Positions 35,151 through 45,357 of a stretch of 64,000 nt of DNA are shown here, in pieces (positions within the stretch are counted from its first letter, which is position 1; each line of letters starts with the position of its first letter). Where the stretch lies: NCBI RefSeq assembly GCF_017876655.1, contig NZ_JAGIOK010000001.1, forward strand, positions 310,001 to 374,000, read 5' to 3'. The DNA is from Microbacterium imperiale (GTDB lineage Bacteria > Actinomycetota > Actinomycetes > Actinomycetales > Microbacteriaceae). Made by a program: the position numbers and the translations under genes. The notes beneath the pieces are model-generated. The model was not told the DNA's origin. It saw only the letters and a program-made list of their open reading frames with translations, and did not search any database.

Positions 35151-36185
35151 ATGGCTTCCTCACCGGCTCCGCGGAAGAAGATCCTGTGGCTCGCGCGCCT
35201 CGAGCGTCGATTCCACTCGTGGCGGGAACGACGCGCCCGCGCCCGCGGTCAGCGCCCCACCGTCGCGGCCTACCCCGGCTACGGCGGCGACGGGTGGGTA
35301 CGGGTACTCGGCCGCGTGCTCATCGCCCCGAAGGTTCCGCCGACCGATGGCGGCGAGTACGCGTCGGTGCGCGGCTGGCGGAGCTTCGCGTCGGTCCCGG
35401 TGGCCTTCGCGCAGGTTCGCGTGACGATCGCCGGCGTGTCGCACGACATCGTCGCCGATCGCGGCGGCGTGATCGATGCCAAACTGCCCGGCACGCTCGA
35501 GCCCGGGTGGCAGCCGGTCACGATGACCGTCGAAGGCAGCGAACCGATCGAGACCCGCGTGTTCGTGATCGGTACCGACGTCGAGTTCGGCATCGTCTCC
35601 GACATCGACGACACCGTCATGGTGACGGCGCTTCCCCGCCCCTTCGTCGCGGCGTGGAACTCCTTCGTCCTCGACGAGCATGCGCGCCAGCCCGTGCCCG
35701 GAATGGCCGTCATGCTCGAGCGCCTGACGCGCGACCGACCGGGCAGCCCGGTCATCTATCTCTCGACCGGCGCCTGGAACGTGGCGCCCACTCTGATGCG
35801 CTTCCTCCGCCGCCATGTCTTCCCTTCTGGTCCGATGCTGCTCACCGACTGGGGACCGACGCACGATCGCTGGTTCCGCAGCGGTCGCGACCACAAGGCG
35901 GAGAACCTGCGTCGCCTCGCACAGGAGTTCCCGCACGTGCGCTGGCTACTGATCGGCGACGACGGCCAGCACGACGACGCGCTCTACACCGCTTTCGCGA
36001 GCGAGCACCCGGACCGGGTTCGCGCGGTCGCCATCCGGCGGCTCTCACCCACTGAGGCCGTGCTCGCGGGTGGCCGGACGGCCGTCAATGACCACACCGC
36101 GGCGCAGGTGCCATGGGTCACCGGCTCGGACGGGGCCGCTCTGCTCGACCGGCTCGCGGGCGTCGGGGTCATCGAGAGCGACTGA
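35151..36185 (+). CDS. APP1/DUF2183 phosphatase-domain protein
   Basis: 344 residues. The C-terminal half carries a HAD-type DxDxT motif in VSDIDDTVM near residue 150, followed by PVIYLSTGAWNVAPTL and WLLIGDDGQHDD, typical of the yeast App1 phosphatidate phosphatase domain (DUF2183). The N-terminal ~120 residues form a beta-sandwich. It may act on phosphatidate-like lipids; substrate not proven in bacteria. No signal peptide. Follows dedA closely. Confidence 0.85.
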   Translation: MASSPAPRKKILWLARLERRFHSWRERRARARGQRPTVAAYPGYGGDGWVRVLGRVLIAPKVPPTDGGEYASVRGWRSFASVPVAFAQVRVTIAGVSHDIVADRGGVIDAKLPGTLEPGWQPVTMTVEGSEPIETRVFVIGTDVEFGIVSDIDDTVMVTALPRPFVAAWNSFVLDEHARQPVPGMAVMLERLTRDRPGSPVIYLSTGAWNVAPTLMRFLRRHVFPSGPMLLTDWGPTHDRWFRSGRDHKAENLRRLAQEFPHVRWLLIGDDGQHDDALYTAFASEHPDRVRAVAIRRLSPTEAVLAGGRTAVNDHTAAQVPWVTGSDGAALLDRLAGVGVIESD

Positions 36186-36221
36186 CGCCGGCTGAGCGAC
36201 CGCCGTGTCGGCACCGCCGCG

Positions 36222-36227
36222 TACGCT
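36222..36227 (+). promoter_or_regulatory. Leaderless -10 element of SRAP copy 2
   Basis: TACGCT then 6 bases then ATG at 36234. Confidence 0.55.
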
Positions 36228-36233
36228 GGTCGT

Positions 36234-36941
36234 ATGTGCGGTCGCTTCGTCGTAGCCCGCGTCGGTTCCGAGCTGGCGGGCGTCTTGCGCGCCGAGGTCG
36301 TACCCGACGATCTGCCCGCTCCCTCGTTCAACGTCGCGCCCACGGCGCGGGCGACGATCGTGCTCGACTCGGCCAAGACGGAGCCACCCACGCGCCGGCT
36401 CGCGGCTGCGCGCTGGGGCCTCGTGCCGGCGTGGGCCAAAGACCCGAGCGTCGGCTCGCGCGCCTTCAACGCTCGGTCCGAAGAAGCGGCCGAGAAGCCC
36501 ATGTTCCGCAAAGCGCTGGCCGCCCGACGCGCCGTCGTGCCCGCCTCGGGCTACTACGAGTGGCAGGGCCCCGCCGGCTCGAAGGTGCCGCACTACATCC
36601 GCCCCGCCGCCGACGAGCCGCTCTTCTTCGCCGGGCTCTACGAGTGGTGGAAGGACGAGTCACGGCCCGACGACGACGCCGACCGCTGGTTGCTCAGCTT
36701 CACGATCCTCACCCGCTCCGCCGTCGGCGGTCTCGCTGACATCCACGACCGGATGCCGCTGGTGATCGACGCCGATCACGCCGACGTCTGGCTCGACCCG
36801 ACCACCGAGTACCCGGCCGATCTGCTCGACGCCGTCGTCGACGCGGCCCCCGGCGTCGTCGAGAGCTTGACCTGGTTCCCGGTCGGAGCCGCGGTCGGCA
36901 ACGTGCGCAACGACGACCCGTCACTCATCGAGCCCGTGTGA
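36234..36941 (+). CDS. SRAP domain protein (YedK/HMCES family), copy 2
   Basis: 235 residues starting MCGRF with catalytic Cys2, then FNVAPTARA, AFNARSEEAAEKPMFRKAL, PASGYYEW and IHDRMPLV, the full SRAP motif set. It crosslinks to abasic sites in single-stranded DNA. It is quite diverged from copy 1, so not a recent duplicate, and is the likely core-genome member. The stop overlaps the GTG of the next gene by 4 bases. Confidence 0.94.
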   Translation: MCGRFVVARVGSELAGVLRAEVVPDDLPAPSFNVAPTARATIVLDSAKTEPPTRRLAAARWGLVPAWAKDPSVGSRAFNARSEEAAEKPMFRKALAARRAVVPASGYYEWQGPAGSKVPHYIRPAADEPLFFAGLYEWWKDESRPDDDADRWLLSFTILTRSAVGGLADIHDRMPLVIDADHADVWLDPTTEYPADLLDAVVDAAPGVVESLTWFPVGAAVGNVRNDDPSLIEPV

Positions 36942-37831
36942 GTGCGACGGTCGCTGCCGCAGCCGCGCCACCGCTCGCCCGCCTCTCGGCCGACGAATGG
37001 CGGGGCCGCGCCGAGGCGCACGCGCAGCGCGCCGATGCGCTGACGGCGGCGCATCGCGATCGATCGGCCCGCGGGCAGAAGCATCCCGTCGAGGACTTCC
37101 TCTTCACCTACTACTCGTACAAGCCCTCCGTGCTGCGCCGATGGCATCCGGGTGCCGGCATCGTGCTCCAGGACGCCCGCGAGCGCGCCGAGTGGCGCTG
37201 GTACACCCCGGTCGGCGCCGATGGCGCGCGCGTCGATGATGCCGCCTTCCGCGAGCAGCGGGGGTCGCTGTACCGCGGCGCCGTCGGCATTCTTCGCGCC
37301 ACGCTGGCGCGCAACGCCGCTTTCGGTTGCTTCGGACTGCACGAGTGGGCCATGGTCTACCGCGCACAGGCCACGCGCCATGCCGTCCCCCTGCGACTCG
37401 GCAGCGTCGGGACGGATGCCGTGGTCGAGGCGCACGATCTCCGGTGCACGCACTTCGACGCCTTCCGCTTCTTCACGCCGGAAGCCGTCCCGCGCAATCG
37501 CGACCGGCTCGAGCGCGACGGGGCCGCGCAACGAGAACAGCCCGGCTGCCTGCACGCCGGCATGGACGTCTACAAGTGGATCGTGAAGCTGAGTCCGCTC
37601 GTACCCGGCGAGCTCTTGCTCGACGCTTTCGAGCTCGCCCGCGACATCCGCACGCTCGACATGCGCGCCTCTCCGTACGACCTGACCGATTGGGGCTACT
37701 CCCCCGTTCCCATCGAGACCGCCGAGGGGAAGGCACACTACGTCCGCGAGCAGCGACTCCTCAGCGAGCGGGGCCAGCTCCTCCGCCGTGCCGTGATCGA
37801 CGTCCTGGACGCCGCAGCCCCAGCTCACTGA
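36938..37831 (+). CDS. Conserved actinobacterial protein, annotated elsewhere as 3-methyladenine DNA glycosylase
   Basis: 297 residues. HPVEDFLFTYYSYKPSVLRRWHPG near the N-terminus and HEWAMVY in the middle are typical of a conserved actinobacterial protein that I recall being labelled 3-methyladenine DNA glycosylase; I see no helix-hairpin-helix glycosylase signature that proves it. Translational coupling to the SRAP gene (4-base overlap) supports a link to base damage, since a glycosylase makes the abasic sites SRAP traps. No membrane or export signal. Confidence 0.6.
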   Translation: MSATVAAAAAPPLARLSADEWRGRAEAHAQRADALTAAHRDRSARGQKHPVEDFLFTYYSYKPSVLRRWHPGAGIVLQDARERAEWRWYTPVGADGARVDDAAFREQRGSLYRGAVGILRATLARNAAFGCFGLHEWAMVYRAQATRHAVPLRLGSVGTDAVVEAHDLRCTHFDAFRFFTPEAVPRNRDRLERDGAAQREQPGCLHAGMDVYKWIVKLSPLVPGELLLDAFELARDIRTLDMRASPYDLTDWGYSPVPIETAEGKAHYVREQRLLSERGQLLRRAVIDVLDAAAPAH

Positions 37832-37884
37832 CCCGGCTCTCCGGCGCGGTGGCTCGGCGCATCACCGGCCCAGAAAACACGAAA

Positions 37885-37902
37885 TCCCCGCCGAAGCGGG
37901 GA
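37885..37902 (-). terminator. tRNA-Ala terminator
   Basis: A 7-bp GC stem (37885-37891 with 37896-37902) and a CGAA loop follow the tRNA 3' end on the minus strand, and a TTTC stretch comes next. Confidence 0.7.
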
Positions 37903-37907
37903 CATCG

Positions 37908-37980
37908 TGGACCTGAGGGGACTCGAACCCCTGACCCCCTGCATGCCATGCAGGTGCGCTACCAGCTGCGCCACAGGCCC
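37908..37980 (-). tRNA. tRNA-Ala (anticodon GGC)
   Basis: The minus strand folds into a full cloverleaf: 7-bp acceptor GGGCCTG/CAGGTCC with one G-T pair, D-arm with AGCTGGTAGC, anticodon arm CCTGC-ATGGCAT-GCAGG (anticodon GGC), and T-arm with GGTTCGAGTCC. The discriminator is A and no CCA is encoded. Confidence 0.97.
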
Positions 37981-38007
37981 GTGGTTTCCGCTCTCGCGGC
38001 AACTCAT

Positions 38008-38397
38008 TTAGCTTACTACATCTCCCGGGGTGCTCGTGACCACGGCGGGCTCGATGGGGATGACGGGGCAGTCCTTCCACAGGCGCTCGAGACCGTAGTA
38101 GACCCGCTCCTGCTCGTGGAAGACGTGCACGACGAGGTCGCCGAAATCGAGCAGCACCCAGCGCGACTCGGTGCGTCCTTCGCGGCGCAGACGCTTGTGG
38201 CCGGCCTCGAGCATGCTCTCCTCCACCGCGTCCGCGATGGCAGCGACATTGCGCTCGCTGTTGCCGCTGACGAGCAGGAAGGCATCGACGAGCGGCAGGG
38301 GCTGCGAGACGTCGAGGGCGACGAGGTCTTCGCCACCCTTGGAGTCGGCGGCGGCCGCGGCGACGCCGACCATCTCGATGACGGATGCTGAACTCAT
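38008..38397 (-). CDS. rsfS: Ribosomal silencing factor RsfS
   Basis: 129 residues of the Iojap/RsfS family: VALDVSQPLPLVDAFLLVSG near residue 26, then WVLLDFGDLVVHVFHEQER near residue 80. It binds L14 and blocks subunit joining under starvation. It overlaps the upstream acidic membrane protein gene by 4 bases in the nadD-rsfS operon. Confidence 0.96.
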   Translation of the reverse strand: MSSASVIEMVGVAAAAADSKGGEDLVALDVSQPLPLVDAFLLVSGNSERNVAAIADAVEESMLEAGHKRLRREGRTESRWVLLDFGDLVVHVFHEQERVYYGLERLWKDCPVIPIEPAVVTSTPGDVVS

Positions 38398-39653
38398 TGG
38401 AAGACTCCTGTGACGAGCGCGACGATCAGCACACCGGCCAGCGCAACGGCGAGAGCACCGGCGGTGATGGCGAGGGCGACCGTCCAGCGGCTGCCCTTCT
38501 CGGGTGCCGGCGGACGGATGACGTCCTCGGCGCTCTTGATGGTGGAAATAGCCGCGCTCGCGGCGATGGGGGTGGGTGACGACGCGGGCGGCAGCTCGCC
38601 GTCCATGAGCACGGCGTCCACCTCCTTGCCGTCGGCGGAACCGGGGACGACCCCGGTCGAACCGTAGTGCTCGGGCAGCGCGAACGTACCGGTGATCAGC
38701 ACCTCGCCGGTCGCGTTCACAGGGGCGACGAAGGGGCCGGCGTCCGGGTTCTGCGTGAGGATCAGAGCGTTGGGTGCGGTGAAGGCCCCGGTCGCGGCCG
38801 CACTGCGCGAGAGCAGCTGGTCGAAGGATGCCGGCACGTCGGCCGACACGGAATCGCCCGCCAGGAGGTCGGCACCGAGGTCGTTCGAGACGACGTGGCG
38901 TTCGACCTCGTCCTCGGGCTCGCCGTCGGGGGCCGTGTCGATCAGCGCGCGATCCGCGTCCGCAGGCTCCTCGACGGCCGGTGCGTCGGCGGCGCCGTCG
39001 TCCTCAGCCGGCACGTCAGCGACATCAACGACGTCCTCAGCAGGACCGTCGTGCTCGGCGGCATTCTCGCGCGGCTGCCCGTCCGCGTCACCGTCGCCGT
39101 CGACCTCGACGTGCTCGTCGGAGTCGACCTGCTGTTCGGCCTCCGCCGGCTCGCTGGCCTCGGCGTGCTCGATGCTCTCTTCGTGCGCGTCGGAGTCGGC
39201 CTGCCCGTCGGAGTCGGCGTGCTCGTCGGAGTCGGTGCGCTCGTCGGCCTCGATGTGCTCTTCGGCCGGCGCTCCGTCGTCGTCACCCGCATCCTCGCGA
39301 GAATCAGCGGCCGCCATCTCGCCCTCAGTAGGCGCTGCATGCTCGCCCGTGGTGATGATGACCGGAATCGACGCAGTGCGGATCTTCTCCTGCAGACGCG
39401 CCTGCCGGCGGGTGAGCGCCGGCGCGCCCAGGTCGGCCGAGGTCTGCGGCACCGGTGCGGGCGGCACCTCCACGGGCTCCGCCGGGCGAGGCAACGGCGC
39501 CGCGACGGGGGTCGGCTCGACGTCGGGTTCCGCGGCGGCATCCGCGCTCGCGCCCGCATCGGTGATCACGGGGTTCGACGCGGTGTTGCGCAGCTCCCGC
39601 AATTGCCGACGCGTGAGCTGCGGAGTCGATGGCTCTTGCTCGTTGTCGCTCAT
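38394..39653 (-). CDS. Acidic low-complexity protein with C-terminal membrane anchor
   Basis: 419 residues. Two short basic repeats occur near the N-terminus ([10 protein letters not shown] at 13 and [13 protein letters not shown] near 78). A long Asp/Glu/Ala-rich middle has DSDEH/DSDGQ-type repeats. The last ~30 residues form one membrane helix ([20 protein letters not shown]). It looks tail-anchored, with a disordered cytoplasmic domain. No family function known; it is wedged by 4-base overlaps between nadD and rsfS, so expressed with them. Confidence 0.75.
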   Translation of the reverse strand: MSDNEQEPSTPQLTRRQLRELRNTASNPVITDAGASADAAAEPDVEPTPVAAPLPRPAEPVEVPPAPVPQTSADLGAPALTRRQARLQEKIRTASIPVIITTGEHAAPTEGEMAAADSREDAGDDDGAPAEEHIEADERTDSDEHADSDGQADSDAHEESIEHAEASEPAEAEQQVDSDEHVEVDGDGDADGQPRENAAEHDGPAEDVVDVADVPAEDDGAADAPAVEEPADADRALIDTAPDGEPEDEVERHVVSNDLGADLLAGDSVSADVPASFDQLLSRSAAATGAFTAPNALILTQNPDAGPFVAPVNATGEVLITGTFALPEHYGSTGVVPGSADGKEVDAVLMDGELPPASSPTPIAASAAISTIKSAEDVIRPPAPEKGSRWTVALAITAGALAVALAGVLIVALVTGVFQ

Positions 39654-40246
39654 GCCTTGCTCCGATACAGGTGATGCTTCGCAATGTATTGGACGACGCC
39701 GTCGGGGACGAGGTACCACACCGGGTGGCCCCGACCCACGCGTGCTCGACAGTCCGTCGACGAGATGGCCAGCGCGGGGATCTCGAGCAGGCTCACGTCG
39801 TCACTGGGCAGTCCGGCGCTGCTCAGCGTGTGCCCCGGACGCGAGACCGCGACGAAGTGGGCGAGCTCCCACAGTTCATCATGGTTCCTCCAGCTGAGAA
39901 TCTGCGCGATGGCGTCGGCACCCGTGATGAAGAAGAAGTCGGCCTCGGGACGCTGGGCCTTCAGATCGCGCAGCGTGTCGATCGTGTAGGTGGGCCCGTC
40001 GCGGTCGATGTCCACACGGCTCACCGTGAACATGGGATTCGACGCGGTCGCGATGACGGTCATGAGGTACCGATGCTCACCCGGTGAGACGAAGGACTTC
40101 TGCCAGGGCGTGCCCGTCGGGACGAAGATGACCTCGTCGAGATCGAAGGATTGCGCGACCTCGCTCGCGGCCACGAGGTGCCCATGGTGGATCGGGTCGA
40201 ACGTGCCGCCCATCACGCCGATGCGCGGCGCACGCGTTCCCGTCAT
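39650..40246 (-). CDS. nadD: Nicotinate-nucleotide adenylyltransferase
   Basis: 198 residues with the nucleotidyltransferase motif [12 protein letters not shown] near residue 14 and ISSTDCR near residue 161. It converts nicotinate mononucleotide to deamido-NAD in NAD synthesis. Normal length. It starts 11 bases after the small membrane protein gene and overlaps the following gene by 4 bases. Confidence 0.97.
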   Translation of the reverse strand: MTGTRAPRIGVMGGTFDPIHHGHLVAASEVAQSFDLDEVIFVPTGTPWQKSFVSPGEHRYLMTVIATASNPMFTVSRVDIDRDGPTYTIDTLRDLKAQRPEADFFFITGADAIAQILSWRNHDELWELAHFVAVSRPGHTLSSAGLPSDDVSLLEIPALAISSTDCRARVGRGHPVWYLVPDGVVQYIAKHHLYRSKA

Positions 40247-40256
40247 CGACGCGGCC

Positions 40257-40484
40257 TCAGTGGTGACCGTTCCCCGACTGCGTCAGTTCGCGTCCCTGCG
40301 CCGCGGCGTAGGCCTCGGCCTTGCCGGCGTGACGGTTCGCGACGTTCCGGTACGAGAGCGTGACGAGCCCGAGAGCGAGGAAGATGACCAGGGCGATGAC
40401 GCCGAAGATCATCGTCTCCGCCTGGACGTTGCCGTGATGCTCCGTCTGTTCGGCGGCGAATGCGGTGATCGTGGCGAGGGTCAT
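40257..40484 (-). CDS. Small single-helix membrane protein
   Basis: 75 residues; one helix at about 26-46 ([19 protein letters not shown]), then a basic/polar tail ending in His. A GGAG site lies 6 bases before the ATG. Proteins of this kind sit between proA and nadD in related actinobacteria by my recollection; function unknown. Confidence 0.7.
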   Translation of the reverse strand: MTLATITAFAAEQTEHHGNVQAETMIFGVIALVIFLALGLVTLSYRNVANRHAGKAEAYAAAQGRELTQSGNGHH

Positions 40485-40531
40485 CGGGGCTCCGTTCGTT
40501 TCGCGCGGCGGCGCAGGTCAAGTTTAGGCGG

Positions 40532-41794
40532 TCAAGCGCGCGTCTGTCCGGCGCCGCGCGCGAGCCACTTCGTGCTGGTGAGCTCGGGCAGCCCCATCGG
40601 ACCGCGTGCATGCAGCTTCTGGGTCGAGATGCCGACCTCGGCGCCGAACCCGAACTCGCCGCCGTCGGTGAACCGGGTCGACGCGTTCGCCATCACGACC
40701 GCCGCGTCGACCTCGGCGAGGAAGCGCTCGGCGTTCGCATCGTCGGCCGTGATGATCGACTCGGTGTGCATCGTCGAGTAGCGGCGGATGTGGTCGATCG
40801 CGTCGTCCAGGTCGTCGACGACGCGCATCGAGAGGTCGAGGCTCATGTGCTCGGTCGCCCAGTCGTCGTCGGTGGCGGCGACCGCCTGCGGCACGCGCCG
40901 CTGGACCTCGGCGTCTCCGTGGATGGTCACGCCCGCATCGATCAGCGCGTCCGACACCGCCGGGATGAGCCGGTCGGCGGCCGAGCGCACGACGAGCACG
41001 GTCTCGACGGCGTTGCAGACGCTGGGCCGCTGTGCCTTCGCGTTGACGACGATGTCGCGGGCCCACTCCAACGGAGCGGTCTCATCCAGCACGATGTGCA
41101 CGACGCCGGCGCCGGTCTCGATGACGGGGACGGTGGACTCCGTGACGACCGTCTCGATCAGCTGCGCACTCCCCCGCGGCACGAGCACGTCGACCAGCCC
41201 GCGGGCTCGCATGAGCGCGCGCGCCCCGTCGCGGCCGAGATCATCGACGCTCTGGATGCCGCCGGGGTCGACGCCCGCTGCCTCGAGCGCCGCGCGCATC
41301 GCTGCGATGAGCGCGGCATTCGTCGCCTGCGCTGCCGACCCGCCGCGCAGGGCGACCGCGTTACCCGAGCGGAGGGCGAGTGCGGTGATGTCGACCGTGA
41401 CGTTCGGACGCGCCTCGTAGATCGAGGCGACCACGCCGAAGGGCACCGTCACCTTCTGCAGCCGCACGCCGTTCGCCAGCTCCCGCTGTTCGAGCACCCG
41501 ACCGACCGGGTCGGGCAGCTCGGCCACAGCGCGCACGGCGTCGGCGAGGGATGCCACCCGCGCGGCATCCAGCAGCAGCCGGTCACGCAGTCCGGACGAG
41601 ATCCCGTCGTCGTCGCCGCGGGCGAGATCGGACGCGTTCGCCTCGATGATGGCCGGTGTCTGCGCGACGATCTCATCGGCGATGCCGCGGAGCAGCGCGG
41701 CTTTCGCGGCGTCGTCGAGTAGACCGATCTGACGGGCGGCGCGCTGAGCCGAGCGCAGCCGCTCGGCGACATCGGTGGCGACTGCAGTGCTCAT
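40532..41794 (-). CDS. proA: Glutamate-5-semialdehyde dehydrogenase
   Basis: 420 residues, normal for ProA. Catalytic cysteine in RPSVCNAVETVLV near residue 255, N-terminal cofactor domain with VPFGVVASIYEARPNVTVD near residue 116. Second step of proline synthesis from glutamate. Separate TAGACT promoter box 6 bases before the ATG, although proB lies only 9 bases upstream. Confidence 0.97.
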   Translation of the reverse strand: MSTAVATDVAERLRSAQRAARQIGLLDDAAKAALLRGIADEIVAQTPAIIEANASDLARGDDDGISSGLRDRLLLDAARVASLADAVRAVAELPDPVGRVLEQRELANGVRLQKVTVPFGVVASIYEARPNVTVDITALALRSGNAVALRGGSAAQATNAALIAAMRAALEAAGVDPGGIQSVDDLGRDGARALMRARGLVDVLVPRGSAQLIETVVTESTVPVIETGAGVVHIVLDETAPLEWARDIVVNAKAQRPSVCNAVETVLVVRSAADRLIPAVSDALIDAGVTIHGDAEVQRRVPQAVAATDDDWATEHMSLDLSMRVVDDLDDAIDHIRRYSTMHTESIITADDANAERFLAEVDAAVVMANASTRFTDGGEFGFGAEVGISTQKLHARGPMGLPELTSTKWLARGAGQTRA

Positions 41795-41803
41795 CCCGTC
41801 AGT

Positions 41804-44229
<2,426 letters not shown>

Positions 44230-44487
44230 TTACTCGGCGGCCGCCACGATGTTGACGACCTTGCGGCCGCCCTTCGTGCCGAACTCGACAGCGCCTGCTG
44301 CGAGAGCGAACAGAGTGTCGTCGCCGCCACGGCCGACGTTGGCGCCGGGGTGGAAGTGCGTGCCACGCTGGCGGACGAGGATCTCGCCGGCGAGGACGGC
44401 CTGGCCGCCGAAGCGCTTCACGCCGAGGCGCTGTGCGTTGGAGTCACGACCGTTACGGGTGGAGCTTGCGCCCTTTTTGTGTGCCAT
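44230..44487 (-). CDS. rpmA: 50S ribosomal protein L27
   Basis: 85 residues beginning [20 protein letters not shown], the standard L27 N-terminus that reaches the peptidyl transferase centre. No Firmicute-type cleavable extension. Follows rplU by 17 bases; GGGAG site present. Confidence 0.98.
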   Translation of the reverse strand: MAHKKGASSTRNGRDSNAQRLGVKRFGGQAVLAGEILVRQRGTHFHPGANVGRGGDDTLFALAAGAVEFGTKGGRKVVNIVAAAE

Positions 44488-44504
44488 CTCTGCGTCTCCC
44501 TGGC

Positions 44505-44813
44505 TTACTTGATGCCGGTGATCTTGACGCGCGTGAGGTCCTGACGGTGGCCCTGGCGCTTCTTGTAGCCGGTCTTGTTCTTGAACTTCTGGATCACGAT
44601 CTTCGGGCCGCGCTCCTCACCGAGAACCTCGGCGGTGACCGTGACCTTCGCGAGCTTGTCAGCGTCGGTGGTCACGGCGTCGCCGTCGACGAGAAGGACG
44701 GCGGGAAGCTCGAGCTTGTCGCCGATCTGAGCCGCCTGACGGTCCAGGACGACGATCGTGCCGACCTCGACCTTTTCCTGACGGCCGCCGGCGCGCACAA
44801 CTGCGTAAACCAC
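44505..44813 (-). CDS. rplU: 50S ribosomal protein L21
   Basis: 102 residues, [17 protein letters not shown] at the start and [18 protein letters not shown] at the end, both typical. The frame is open upstream, but GTG at 44813 gives the family start and has AGGTG ahead. First gene of the rplU-rpmA-(obg-proB) run, with a leader of about 135 bases. Confidence 0.97.
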   Translation of the reverse strand: MVYAVVRAGGRQEKVEVGTIVVLDRQAAQIGDKLELPAVLLVDGDAVTTDADKLAKVTVTAEVLGEERGPKIVIQKFKNKTGYKKRQGHRQDLTRVKITGIK

Positions 44814-44949
44814 TTCACACCTGTTTCTTCTGTGGAGCGCACGGCTCCGATTGTCTTTGCGAGACTGGAAAGTCTTGGTGCGCATCCCGCAGATGGCCCT
44901 GCGGCTGAGACGGTATCGTGACGGGTCGTCGCCGAACTCGCTGCACCAA
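44814..44949 (-). promoter_or_regulatory. rplU leader RNA with hairpin
   Basis: From the predicted transcription start to rplU there are about 135 untranslated bases, including a CCGCAG/CTGCGG hairpin around 44888-44905. L21 leader elements are known in other bacteria; assignment here is only by position. Confidence 0.35.
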
Positions 44950-44955
44950 GGGTCC

Positions 44956-44984
44956 ACTTTACCGGATGCTGCGTCATCCGGCAA
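44956..44984 (-). promoter_or_regulatory. rplU promoter
   Basis: TTGCCG (44979-44984) and TAAAGT (44956-44961) on the minus strand with a 17-base spacer: a housekeeping-type promoter and one of the few here with a clear -35 box. Confidence 0.65.
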
Positions 44985-45033
44985 AAGGAGGCGATGGTGT
45001 GTCGCGCCGAGCCCTCTCCCGCCCGGCCGTCCG

Positions 45034-45039
45034 TAGGAT
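45034..45039 (+). promoter_or_regulatory. Leaderless -10 element of the DUF4031 gene
   Basis: TAGGAT then 6 bases then ATG at 45046. Confidence 0.55.
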
Positions 45040-45045
45040 CGGACG

Positions 45046-45318
45046 ATGGCGATCCTCATCGACGACCCCCGGTGGCCGGCGCACGGCCGCCTCTGGTCGC
45101 ACCTGGTCAGCGACAGCGACCTCGAGGAGCTCCACGCGTTCGCTCGACGACACGACCTGCCGCCCCGCAGCTTCGACCTCGACCATTACGACGTACCGGA
45201 TGCCGCCTTCGACCGGCTCGTCGCTGGCGGTGCCGAGCACGTCTCCGGCCACGAGCTCGTCCGCCGGCTCATCGCCTCGGGGCTGCGCGTCACCGCGCGC
45301 GAACGCCGCGGCCGCTGA
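45046..45318 (+). CDS. DUF4031 domain protein
   Basis: 90 residues. [18 protein letters not shown] and [24 protein letters not shown] are the family pattern of DUF4031. Cytoplasmic, no known activity; several conserved His/Asp suggest a metal or nucleotide site. Divergent from rplU and convergent with rne, its last codons forming part of the terminator stem. Confidence 0.85.
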   Translation: MAILIDDPRWPAHGRLWSHLVSDSDLEELHAFARRHDLPPRSFDLDHYDVPDAAFDRLVAGGAEHVSGHELVRRLIASGLRVTARERRGR

Positions 45319-45336
45319 GCGCGGGCCGCGGCGTTC
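45301..45336. terminator. Shared terminator of DUF4031 and rne
   Basis: A perfect 13-bp stem (45301-45313 with 45324-45336) between convergent genes; the left arm encodes the last residues of the DUF4031 protein. Confidence 0.75.
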
Positions 45337-45357
45337 GCGGGGTTCGGTGCGGCGGCG

